In this document: one piece after another, positions 1-5,408 of the stretch
Layout: each line of letters opens with the position of its first letter
Position numbering within the stretch: the first letter of the stretch is position 1
NCBI GenBank assembly: GCA_003157595.1
Contig: PMKB01000194.1
Span: 4,554-12,310 of the forward strand
Direction of reading: 5' to 3'
Length of the DNA stretch: 7,757 nt
Source: Solirubrobacterales bacterium
Lineage (GTDB): Bacteria > Actinomycetota > Thermoleophilia > Solirubrobacterales > Solirubrobacteraceae
Notes under the pieces: generated by a model
The model's input: the letters and a program-made list of their open reading frames with translations, nothing else
Told to the model about the DNA's origin: nothing
Database searches by the model: none
Program-made: the position numbers and the translations under genes

Positions 1-318
1 GATCACGACGGTCGCGCCGTCGAGTGCGAAGTCGATCGCCGTCGCATGGACCACCGGGGCCTGCGGCCTTCGCCCGAGATCGTCGCGGTGAAAGGAGATG
101 TCGAGCGAGCCGAGTGCCACCGGCCCGGGCACCAGTTCCGAGATCTGCGCATGCAGGCGCCCGGCGAGGTGCACGCCGCGGCGGTGGATGCCGACGATCG
201 CGAGGGGTGAGTCGGGGTCGGCGTTGCGCTCGACGACCTCATGCGCCATACGAACGATCGCGCGCACGACATCGTCGCTGTCGAGCACGACCTTTTCCGC
301 TGCATCCAACTGCTCCAC
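1..318 (-). CDS. pyrR: PyrR, pyr mRNA-binding regulator / uracil phosphoribosyltransferase (5' part, cut by window edge)
   Basis: PyrR binds pyrimidine-operon mRNA in response to UMP/UTP and PRPP, and many members also have uracil phosphoribosyltransferase activity. The 106 visible residues carry the family's N-terminal half: VVLDSDDVVRAIVRMAHEV (residues 10-28), IVGIHRRGVHLAGRL (41-55, the usual 'GI.TRG..LA.RL' segment) and GSLDISFHRDDLG (70-82). The PRPP-binding loop (DDV..TGRT) would lie beyond position 1. I chose GTG at 318-316 because it directly follows the leader hairpin. The SD AGGAAGG (327-321) is only 2 nt away, so TTG at 309-307, with better spacing, is a real alternative. The gene lies on the same strand as rnz, 155 nt downstream, and has its own likely promoter. 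Family assignment rests on recalled PyrR sequences and is firm; the start codon is not. Confidence 0.93.
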   Translation of the reverse strand, partial: MEQLDAAEKVVLDSDDVVRAIVRMAHEVVERNADPDSPLAIVGIHRRGVHLAGRLHAQISELVPGPVALGSLDISFHRDDLGRRPQAPVVHATAIDFALDGATVVI

Positions 319-354
319 GACCTTCCTGGCCTCACGGGACCGGGTTAAAGGATC
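319..354 (-). promoter_or_regulatory. PyrR-binding RNA hairpin in the pyrR leader, masking the ribosome binding site
   Basis: Read on the minus strand, the core GGTCCCGTGAGGCC (342-329) fits the published Bacillus PyrR-binding consensus ARUCCNGNGAGGYU at 12 of 14 positions. The two differences are the outermost pair (A-U becomes G-C), which keeps the pairing. The fold is GG/CC, a bulged U, CC/GG and loop CGTGA (fits NGNGA). A lower stem pairs GA-(T)-CCTT (354-348) with AAGGTC (324-319). That 3' arm contains the SD, and the GTG start follows at 318. Ligand-bound PyrR stabilising this hairpin would block translation, as described for mycobacterial pyr mRNA. Sequence and fold are seen directly; the mechanism is inferred. 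Confidence 0.85.
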
Positions 355-362
355 TTGCCTGC

Positions 363-371
363 AATGTATCA
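363..371 (-). promoter_or_regulatory. Extended -10 promoter of pyrR
   Basis: The minus strand reads TGATACATT, an extended -10 (TGn + TACATT, fitting TANNNT). It lies 8 nt before the PyrR-binding hairpin, so transcription would start at about 355-356, almost exactly at the base of the hairpin. No good -35 is visible; the corresponding position falls inside the palindromic repeat at 386-415. An extended -10 can work with a weak -35. Confidence 0.5.
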
Positions 372-385
372 GCGCCGCCCGATGA

Positions 386-415
386 CCGCCGGCGAGCGTT
401 CGCCGGTGCGCGGCG
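386..415. repeat. Palindromic 30-bp repeat, copy 1
   Basis: This copy matches 444-473 in 29 of 30 positions; the start-to-start distance is 58 bp. It contains the near-palindrome CCGGCGAGCGTTCGCCGG (389-406) followed by TGCGCGGCG. It lies about 15-20 bp upstream of the pyrR -10, roughly where a -35 or an operator would sit. It could be a protein-binding site, a GC-rich hairpin at the end of the rnz transcript, or a small dispersed repeat. There is no T-run, so it is not a classic terminator. Confidence 0.8.
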
Positions 416-443
416 AACGAGCGCCGTCGACCCGCTCGTCGGC

Positions 444-473
444 CCGCCGGCGAGCGCTCGCCGGTGCGCGGCG
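444..473. repeat. Palindromic 30-bp repeat, copy 2, abutting the rnz stop codon
   Basis: The core CCGGCGAGCGCTCGCCGG (447-464) is a perfect 18-bp palindrome. The copy ends one base before the rnz TGA (476-474). It is a direct repeat of 386-415 with one substitution (T to C) that perfects the palindrome. Transcribed from rnz, each copy would form a strong hairpin. Confidence 0.8.
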
Positions 474-1418
474 TCAGCCCTGCGGCTTCGGAGGCTCGCC
501 GACGCGGATCATGGTCGGCGCGCCGCGGTCCGCGAGCGGGATGTCGACCGTGTCGAAGTCACGCGGCAGCTCGGTTGCCGCAAACACCTCCCGCGCCTCC
601 TCGCGCAGCTCGCTGCCGCCGTAGCGGGCCGAGATGTGCGTCAGCGCGAGCATCTTGACCTCCGCGTCCGCGGCGATCTGCGCCGCCTGCGCGGCCGTCG
701 AATGACCCGTCAGCCGCGCCCGGTCGCGCTCGTCCTCACCGAAGGTCGCTTCGTGCACGAGCAGATCGGCGCCGTGGGCGGCGATCGCCAGCGTCTCGCA
801 TGGCGCCGTGTCGCCGGAGACGACGACCTTGCGGCCGTCGCGCTCGACGCCGATCACCTGCTCGGGCCGTACCCCGGCGACCGTTTCCCCGCGCTGCAGC
901 CGGCCGAAGTCGGGGCCCGGCGCGACACCGAGCGAGGCTGCCAGCTCAGCGTCGAAGCGCCCGGGCCGCGGATCCTCCACCAGCACGTAGCCGAAGGCGA
1001 GCACGCGGTGGCGCACGTTGACCGCGCCGATCTCGAGCGTGTCGCGCCGCACCGACTCGCCGGCCTCGAGCTCGACCACGTCCAGCTCGAAGCAGAGCTT
1101 GCCGTACACCCGCTTCATCGAGCGCATCACCTCGGCGATCCCGGGCGGACCGTGGATCGCCAGCGGGCGGTCGCGGTCGCGGAGGTTGAAGGTCTGCAGC
1201 AGACCGGGCAGGCCCAGCCAGTGATCGACGTGCAGGTGGGTGATGAAGATGTCGGTCAGGTCGCTCAAACCGACCGATCGCAGCAACTGGCGCTGCGTCC
1301 CCTCCCCGCAGTCGATCAGGATCCGTTCGGCGCCCCGGCGCACGAGCAGCGCCGGGAGCCCGCGTCGCGCACTCGGCACCGACCCGGCGGTGCCGGCGAA
1401 CATCACGGAGAACTCCAT
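474..1418 (-). CDS. rnz: Ribonuclease Z (tRNA 3' processing endonuclease)
   Basis: RNase Z removes 3' trailers from tRNA precursors that lack an encoded CCA, using a two-zinc metallo-beta-lactamase fold in the cytoplasm. The 314-residue length is normal for the short bacterial form. The metal-binding set is complete: HLHVDH at 61-66 (H61, H63, D65, H66), H137 in VRHRVLAFGY, D203 in VVSGDT and H261 in LTHISARYGG. HEATF (222-226) and GHS (238-240) are also family motifs. The N-terminus (FAGTAGSVPSARRGLPALL) is typical, supporting ATG at 1418. No Shine-Dalgarno is visible; TACGCT (1434-1429) lies 10 nt upstream, so the leader would be only a few nucleotides. It diverges from a tRNA-Arg gene without CCA, a substrate class for this enzyme, and pyrR follows on the same strand. 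Confidence 0.96.
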   Translation of the reverse strand: MEFSVMFAGTAGSVPSARRGLPALLVRRGAERILIDCGEGTQRQLLRSVGLSDLTDIFITHLHVDHWLGLPGLLQTFNLRDRDRPLAIHGPPGIAEVMRSMKRVYGKLCFELDVVELEAGESVRRDTLEIGAVNVRHRVLAFGYVLVEDPRPGRFDAELAASLGVAPGPDFGRLQRGETVAGVRPEQVIGVERDGRKVVVSGDTAPCETLAIAAHGADLLVHEATFGEDERDRARLTGHSTAAQAAQIAADAEVKMLALTHISARYGGSELREEAREVFAATELPRDFDTVDIPLADRGAPTMIRVGEPPKPQG

Positions 1419-1428
1419 CTCGCGGCCG

Positions 1429-1434
1429 AGCGTA
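1429..1434 (-). promoter_or_regulatory. Possible -10 box of rnz
   Basis: The minus strand reads TACGCT (TANNNT) 10 nt before the rnz ATG. Transcription starting about 7 nt after it would give a 3-4 nt leader. No convincing -35 is seen. It fits the pattern at other starts in this window, but six-base matches arise easily by chance. Confidence 0.35.
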
Positions 1435-1444
1435 CCGCTCCGGC

Positions 1445-1450
1445 TATGCT
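1445..1450 (+). promoter_or_regulatory. Possible -10 box of the tRNA-Arg gene
   Basis: TATGCT (TANNNT) lies 34 nt before the mature tRNA 5' end, leaving a precursor leader of about 28 nt for RNase P to remove. There is no recognisable -35. It sits in the 66-bp divergent region shared with rnz. Confidence 0.3.
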
Positions 1451-1484
1451 CACGGCGAGCGAGGCCGCCACGCCACGCCCATCA

Positions 1485-1557
<73 letters not shown>

Positions 1558-1740
1558 TCGGCCGTAACGGAAGGACGAACGAGCGACTCTGACGCGCTGA
1601 CAGCGATCTGTTGCGGGCGCCGGCAGGCACACGCGGTCTGCCGCAGCGCGTGACCTGCGCGTTGCGGCGGGGGTTTGCCGATTCGGCGGACGGACGACCG
1701 AAGGGCACGTTTCTCGCCCGGTCGCGGCGGGGGATCGGTG

Positions 1741-1746
1741 TAGCGT
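1741..1746 (+). promoter_or_regulatory. -10 box for a likely leaderless serine protease mRNA
   Basis: TAGCGT (TANNNT) ends 8 nt before the ATG at 1755, so transcription would start at or within about a base of the start codon. No Shine-Dalgarno precedes the ATG, which supports leaderless translation. The rest of the spacer from the tRNA (1558-1740) holds nothing I can recognise. Confidence 0.45.
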
Positions 1747-1754
1747 GTTTTGCG

Positions 1755-3116
1755 ATGGCACTGCGATGGTCTACGGGCGCGTCCGGCCTGGCCGCGGCGA
1801 TCACGGCAGTCGTCGTGGCACTGCCAGGGTCGGCGCTCGGAGCCGCGGCGACGGCCACGGCTGGCGACGGCGTGGGCGCGAGCGGCGCCCACACGGCGAT
1901 CGTTGGCGGCAGCGCCGCGGCACCCGGCACGTTTCCGTGGCTCGCGCTGGTCGAGTACAACGAGGGGAACGGCGAGGCCCAGTACTGCAGCGGCACCGTC
2001 GTGTCAGCCAACGTGGTCCTGACGGCCGGGCATTGCGTCGCGAACATCGAGACCGCGATCACGTTGCCGGCGGGCGGCTTCACCGTGTTCACCGGCGACG
2101 TCGACTGGACGGCCCCAGCGGAGCACTCCTCGGCCGTGACGGAGGTGCTGGCCTATCCGGGCTTCGACCCAACGACCGGGTTCGGAGACGCCGGGCTGCT
2201 GGTGCTGGCGACGCCGACCAGCGAGCCGGCCATCCCGCTCGCCACCTCGTCGGACGACGGGTTCATTCAGGACGGCAACGCGATCACCATCGCCGGCTGG
2301 GGAGCGACCTCCGGCGAAAGCGGCGTGAGCGCCGCGCTGCAGTCGGGCATCCTGGGCGTGCAGCGCACCGATTATTGCGACAGCCAGGACGGTGCCGACA
2401 GCCTGGTCTTTGACCCCATCTCGGAGTTCTGCGCGATCGACCCGGCGAACTACGCGATCGGCACCTGCCACGGCGACAGCGGCGGGCCGGCGATCGTGAC
2501 AGTGCCACCCGCGATCGGGACGACGACATCGAGCTCCAGTGCGGACCTCCAGAAGGGGTACTCACTGGAGGTTGGCATCGCGAGCCGCACCGACGCGTAC
2601 TGCTCCACAACGGTGCCCGACATCTTCACTCGCGTCGACCTCGTGTCCGGCTGGGTGAACGGCGTAATCGGCGCAGTGGCGCTCCCCGCGGCCCCGACGA
2701 CACCAGCGCCGAGAACTCCCCCGGCCACCGCGACGCCAACGCCGACGCCGACGCCGGCAACCGGCAAGTACCGCGGGACCACGCACCAGCGCGACGGTCA
2801 CGTTGATACGACCGTGGAGCCCGGCGGAGTCACGCGCATCAACGTGCGGTTCGACCTCCGCTGCGCGAGCGGGACACGCGGACCGCTGACGACGACCGAG
2901 GTATTCGCGAACCCGCCCAAGCTCAAGGGCGTCGGTGGTCCCTGGCGCTTCTCGACCGTCTACAAGGACGCGCTGGGCCGCCGCTACGTGATCACCGGCA
3001 TCTTCTCGCCGTCAGGGACCGCGACAAAGGCGACCGGCACGCTCGAGGTCACAACGAAGAACCGCCGCTGCACCAGCGGGACCGTGCACTGGTCCGCTCC
3101 GGCACCCGCAGCATAG
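1755..3116 (+). CDS. Secreted chymotrypsin-fold (S1A) serine protease with C-terminal accessory domain
   Basis: 453 residues. The N-terminus looks like a signal peptide (hydrophobic 11-30), then a short pro-segment ending before IVGG (49-52), the usual activation site. The triad is H93 (LTAGHC), D146 (FGDAGLLVL) and S242 (GDSGGP). Cysteines 78/94, 208/226 and 238/283 fit the standard S1A disulfides. The residue six before the catalytic serine, which sets S1 specificity (Asp in trypsin), is G236, so trypsin-like cleavage after Arg/Lys is unlikely. A Pro/Thr/Ala linker (about 311-336, with four TP repeats) leads to a domain at 337-453 with two cysteines (C370, C439). I recall similar domains in secreted Thermoleophilia proteins but cannot name it. 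The frame is open further upstream, but ATG 1755 is chosen because it begins the signal peptide and follows the -10 box. The target is unknown. Confidence 0.93.
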   Translation: MALRWSTGASGLAAAITAVVVALPGSALGAAATATAGDGVGASGAHTAIVGGSAAAPGTFPWLALVEYNEGNGEAQYCSGTVVSANVVLTAGHCVANIETAITLPAGGFTVFTGDVDWTAPAEHSSAVTEVLAYPGFDPTTGFGDAGLLVLATPTSEPAIPLATSSDDGFIQDGNAITIAGWGATSGESGVSAALQSGILGVQRTDYCDSQDGADSLVFDPISEFCAIDPANYAIGTCHGDSGGPAIVTVPPAIGTTTSSSSADLQKGYSLEVGIASRTDAYCSTTVPDIFTRVDLVSGWVNGVIGAVALPAAPTTPAPRTPPATATPTPTPTPATGKYRGTTHQRDGHVDTTVEPGGVTRINVRFDLRCASGTRGPLTTTEVFANPPKLKGVGGPWRFSTVYKDALGRRYVITGIFSPSGTATKATGTLEVTTKNRRCTSGTVHWSAPAPAA

Positions 3117-3170
3117 CCGCCCGCGTGGACGCCCCGGAGGGTCTCCCCTGCCGGCCCGCGCGCGCGATGT

Positions 3171-3176
3171 CAGAAT
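3171..3176 (+). promoter_or_regulatory. Weak candidate -10 box for the SRPBCC gene
   Basis: CAGAAT ends 6 nt before the ATG at 3183. It departs from TANNNT in its first base but has the leaderless spacing. There is no Shine-Dalgarno in the 66 nt between the protease stop and this ATG. Cotranscription with the protease is also possible. Confidence 0.25.
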
Positions 3177-3182
3177 GCCTCC

Positions 3183-3617
3183 ATGGGCAAGGTCGTGGCG
3201 CGTGCAAGCAAGCAGGTCGATGCTCCCGCCGAGCGTGTCCTCGAGTTCCTTCGCGACTACCGGGAGTCAAGACCTCGGATCTTGACCGGCAACTACAGCG
3301 GCTACGCGGTCGAGCAAGGCGGCATCGGCGACGGAACCGTGATCGCCTACCACTTCGCCGCCGGTGGGCGTGAGCGCGACTATCGGCTTCGCGTGCAGGA
3401 GTCGGGCGCCACGCTGGTCGAACGCGACGAGCGCTCGTCGTTCTTGACCAAATGGGCGGTCGCGCCGCAGGGACACGCCAGCGTCGTGACGATCGAGAGC
3501 TCGTGGGACGGTGCCGGCGGGATCCCCGGCATCTTCGAAGGGCTGTTCGCGCCGCTCGGGTTGCGGCGGATCTACGGCGAGCTGTTGGAGAAGCTCGCCG
3601 CCGTGTTCGCGGCCTGA
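3183..3617 (+). CDS. SRPBCC-family (START-like fold) small protein
   Basis: 144 residues, the usual size for a single SRPBCC/polyketide-cyclase-like domain, a fold with a deep ligand pocket. The N-terminus VARASKQVDAPAERVLEFLRD has the typical 'strand, then D/AP.e.V..fl.D' opening. Strands follow through YRLRVQESGATLVERDE and ASVVTIESSWDG, and the C-terminal helix (about 120-144, FAPLGLRRIYGELLEKLAAVF) closes the pocket, as usual in the family. There is no signal peptide, so it is probably cytoplasmic. The ligand cannot be read from sequence. It follows the protease by 66 nt on the same strand and converges on the FrnE-like gene with 32 nt between the stops; no clear terminator hairpin is visible there. 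Confidence 0.85.
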   Translation: MGKVVARASKQVDAPAERVLEFLRDYRESRPRILTGNYSGYAVEQGGIGDGTVIAYHFAAGGRERDYRLRVQESGATLVERDERSSFLTKWAVAPQGHASVVTIESSWDGAGGIPGIFEGLFAPLGLRRIYGELLEKLAAVFAA

Positions 3618-3649
3618 GGCGGTACTGCGTCTATCACGCGCGCCGCGGG

Positions 3650-4336
3650 CTAGCAGCCATCGGCCGCGCAGGTCTCGCCCACGGCGAGCACCGGCTGGCT
3701 TGGACGCGCGTCCCATCCCTGCGACAGCAACGCCAGCAGCTCGGACGGGGGCTGCGCGCCGGAAGCACCGAGCGCGCGGTCGATGACGAACGTCGGGACC
3801 GCCCTGATTCCGAGCTGCGCCGCGGTCCGCTCGTCGTCTCGAACGTCCGCGGCGTAGCGATCGCCGCCAAGCGTGACGCGGACCTCGTCCTCTTCGATGC
3901 CGACCTCGCCGGCCAGCCGGACCAGCGCCTCATGATCGCTCATCAGTTCGCCCTCCGTGAAATACGCACGCAGGAGCCGCTCCTTCATCGCGTCCTGGAG
4001 GCCGTGCTGCTGCGCGAGGTGGACGATGCGATGGGCATCGAAGGTCGTCCCGGACCGCGCGATGTCGAAACGGAAGTCGAGGCCCTCAGCGGCGGCCGTG
4101 TCGACCATGCGCTGCTCCATCTCCCGCGCCTGCTCGACGGTCGTGCCGTATTTCTCGGCGATACGCGCGGCGCGTTCGCCCTCAACCGCGCGCGGCGCTG
4201 CCGGGTCGAGCTCGAAGCTCCGCCAACGCACCTGCACGTCGTCGCGATGCTCGAATGCCTCAAGCGCCTGCTCGAAGCGGCGCTTTCCGACGTAGCACCA
4301 CGGACAGGCGATGTCAGACCAGATCTCAACGAGCAT
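3650..4336 (-). CDS. FrnE-like DsbA-family thiol oxidoreductase
   Basis: 228 residues with a DsbA-type thioredoxin fold carrying a helical insertion. The redox motif CPWC is at 11-14 after a short first strand (MLVEIWSDIA), and the cis-proline lies in AVPTFVID (P181). The helical insert spans about 50-170 and includes AYFTEGELMSDHEALVRLA. The C-terminus ends TCAADGC, a CX4C pair (C223, C228); Deinococcus radiodurans FrnE is described as having both CXXC and CX4C motifs. There is no signal peptide, so it is probably a cytosolic disulfide reductase/isomerase, perhaps in oxidative stress. The name FrnE comes from a polyketide cluster, but nothing here supports that role. The start at 4336 is supported by the N-terminal strand and a TAAACT box 6 nt upstream, with no Shine-Dalgarno. 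Confidence 0.92.
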   Translation of the reverse strand: MLVEIWSDIACPWCYVGKRRFEQALEAFEHRDDVQVRWRSFELDPAAPRAVEGERAARIAEKYGTTVEQAREMEQRMVDTAAAEGLDFRFDIARSGTTFDAHRIVHLAQQHGLQDAMKERLLRAYFTEGELMSDHEALVRLAGEVGIEEDEVRVTLGGDRYAADVRDDERTAAQLGIRAVPTFVIDRALGASGAQPPSELLALLSQGWDARPSQPVLAVGETCAADGC

Positions 4337-4342
4337 CGACTC

Positions 4343-4348
4343 AGTTTA
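4343..4348 (-). promoter_or_regulatory. -10 box for a likely leaderless FrnE-like gene
   Basis: The minus strand reads TAAACT, a good TANNNT box in an otherwise very GC-rich stretch, ending 6 nt before the ATG. Transcription would begin at the start codon. No Shine-Dalgarno is present. Confidence 0.5.
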
Positions 4349-4374
4349 GCGGCGGCCCGGAGCGGCTCTGGCCG

Positions 4375-4406
4375 GCCCGGCGACACGGGCGAGCGCGTCG
4401 CCGGGC
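4375..4406. repeat. Inverted repeat upstream of the FrnE-like gene
   Basis: GCCCGGCGAC (4375-4384) and GTCGCCGGGC (4397-4406) form a perfect 10-bp stem around a 12-nt loop. It lies about 27 bp upstream of the FrnE-like -10 box. It may be an operator or part of the 3' region of the transcript coming from 4865. There is no T-run. Confidence 0.55.
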
Positions 4407-4440
4407 GGCCGCGGCTCGACCGGCGGAGTGTCCGGCGCGC

Positions 4441-4470
4441 TGAAGCAGGCGCGCGGCGGCGCCTGCTTCA
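4441..4470 (-). terminator. Strong 12-bp hairpin, possible terminator of the 4865-4519 transcript
   Basis: TGAAGCAGGCGC (4441-4452) and GCGCCTGCTTCA (4459-4470) are perfectly complementary around the 6-nt loop GCGGCG. On the minus strand it falls 48 nt after the TGA at 4519, a sensible place for transcript-end structure. It lacks a T-tract, so intrinsic termination is uncertain. The strand is assigned by position only, as the hairpin is symmetric. I see no coding signal between 4337 and 4518. Confidence 0.45.
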
Positions 4471-4518
4471 CGGCAACCGGGATGGCGCGCTGTCGAGCCG
4501 CGGCGCCTGACGATCGGC

Positions 4519-4602
4519 TCAGCCGACGAACGACCTGACGTCGTGGGTGAGCTCGCTCTCGATCTCGAGGTTCCAGGCGGTCTCGGCCACGTCGACCAGC
4601 TC
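4519..4602 (-). pseudogene. Orphan coding-like tail (27 codons) after the small conserved gene
   Basis: Directly after the TAG of the gene at 4602-4865, in another frame, the minus strand reads ELVDVAETAWNLE followed by IESELTHDVRSFVG and a TGA. All 27 codons end in G or C and the composition is protein-like, as in real genes here. No start with a ribosome site is seen; an internal GTG at 4590-4588 would give only 23 residues. It may be the remnant of a deleted gene, a frameshifted extension of the upstream gene, or a very small overlapping gene. I do not recognise the sequence. Confidence 0.45.
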
Positions 4603-4865
4603 TACGCCTCGACGAGCATCACGAGGGTCTCGGGCAGCACGCCGTCGTGCTCCATCGCCCCGGCCGCTTCGCCGGTTTCCATCGCAGCCATCACGACGTC
4701 CATGTCCGCGACGTCCATCAGCACCGCCACGTGGTTGGGGTTCTGCGGGTCGACGAACGTGCGGATGTTGCTCACGCCGAGCGGTCCGAAGAACTCCTCG
4801 CGCTGGGGCGAGGCAAGCCAGTGGTCCTTGTCGGTCACGTCGTGGTGCGCGATCACCGTGGGCAT
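4602..4865 (-). CDS. Small conserved protein of unknown function (87 aa)
   Basis: 87 residues with no signal peptide or cysteines. The pattern looks like a compact alpha/beta fold: a first strand (PTVIAHHDV), a helix and loop (KDHWLASPQREEFFGPLGV), a strand pair (IRTFVDP and HVAVLMDV), a helix (MDVVMAAMETGEAAGAMEHDG) and a last strand (TLVMLVEA). I recall similar small actinobacterial and proteobacterial proteins but no established function. A dimeric ferredoxin-like barrel is a guess from the strand order. The start is firm: the minus strand has AGGAGG (4878-4873) 7 nt before the ATG, the only textbook Shine-Dalgarno among the starts here. The stop is immediately followed by the coding-like tail 4519-4602 in another frame, so an original product of about 114 residues is possible. 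Confidence 0.82.
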   Translation of the reverse strand: MPTVIAHHDVTDKDHWLASPQREEFFGPLGVSNIRTFVDPQNPNHVAVLMDVADMDVVMAAMETGEAAGAMEHDGVLPETLVMLVEA

Positions 4866-4915
4866 GTGGTCTCCTCCTGGGTCATGGGCCCGCCTGTATG
4901 GGGTCCTGCGCGCAG

Positions 4916-4921
4916 ATCGTA
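4916..4921 (-). promoter_or_regulatory. Possible -10 box for the 87-aa gene
   Basis: The minus strand reads TACGAT (TANNNT). Transcription from about 4909 would give a 40-45 nt leader containing the AGGAGG site, consistent with this being the leadered gene of the window. There is no good -35. Confidence 0.3.
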
Positions 4922-4931
4922 GGGCCTCGTC

Positions 4932-5111
4932 GGACTTTTGAGTGGACAGTTCTCAAACATCGTCTGGACCAACGACGACCGCCTCGTGCTCATCGCCCAG
5001 GGCGGCGGACGCACCGTGCTCGGCATCTGGAAGCCCGGCGGGACGATGCTCCCCCTCCGCACCCTGCCCACCCTCCAGGGCTACAACTCCTTCGTTCCCA
5101 TCGCCAGGTGA
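4932..5111 (+). pseudogene. 3' remnant of a beta-propeller (TolB/WD40-like) gene
   Basis: A 59-codon open stretch ends at TGA 5109-5111 and has no usable start; a TAG in frame at 4920-4922 limits it. The peptide contains [22 protein letters not shown] and then YNSFVPIAR at the end. This is the pattern of the last blade of TolB/WD40-like propellers ('W..DDR.LV....GR.VLG.W..G', ending in 'F.P..R'). From about 4953 onward nearly all codons end in G or C, unlike the preceding bases, so the coding signal begins abruptly at about 4940-4950. Intact relatives are usually several hundred residues, so this is a truncated relic. The identification is by recalled pattern only. Confidence 0.55.
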
Positions 5112-5209
5112 CAGACACCGCCGCGCTCGCTGGCGACGCGCGGGCTGGCGCTCAGCGCGACAAGCAGCACTTTCGGGGGCGTTGTCGAGACGACGGCGCC
5201 GAACAGGCC

Positions 5210-5382
5210 GTGATCACGTCGGTTGGCGCCAGCTCTGGGAAGCTGCGCCCGAACCCGGTCATGCGGTGGAGCACGACGGGATCTACGCGGCGGTCGCATC
5301 CAAGGGTGGATCTCCGCTGAATCCGGACTGGTCTCGCAACCTAGTAGACCCTCCGCTTGTGGAATTGCCGGACGGTGCGACG
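5210..5382 (+). pseudogene. Truncated, frameshifted remnant of a Ddn-type deazaflavin (F420)-dependent nitroreductase
   Basis: In one frame 5210-5266 reads [19 protein letters not shown]. In the next frame 5266-5382 reads [15 protein letters not shown], then [24 protein letters not shown]. Together they follow Mycobacterium tuberculosis Ddn and relatives: 'TTTGRKTGQPR.NPL...DG..Y.V.ASKGG...P.WY.NL..NP.V'. The frame change is at CGGTGG (5264-5269) and equals loss of one G. The conserved Tyr after Trp is Ser here, the N-terminal and C-terminal parts are missing, and codons such as CTA, GTA and AAT are atypical for the window, all fitting decay. Members reduce substrates with F420H2. The 98 bases between the propeller relic and this one (5112-5209) hold nothing I can identify. 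Confidence 0.68.
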
Positions 5383-5408
5383 TCGGGCGCGCTGAGGCGC
5401 CCCCGGCG

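Noticed and set aside
386..473. The repeat pair as a CRISPR array
   Set aside because: There are only two units, each strongly palindromic, and no cas gene nearby.
3452..4510. 352-codon plus-strand frame
   Set aside because: It is the shadow of the FrnE-like gene and overlaps the SRPBCC gene; the real proteins carry clear motifs and this frame does not.
4932..4960. Insertion-sequence end at the TTTGAG/CTCAAA inverted repeat
   Set aside because: The repeat is only 6 bp with no partner end, target duplication or transposase fragment in the window.
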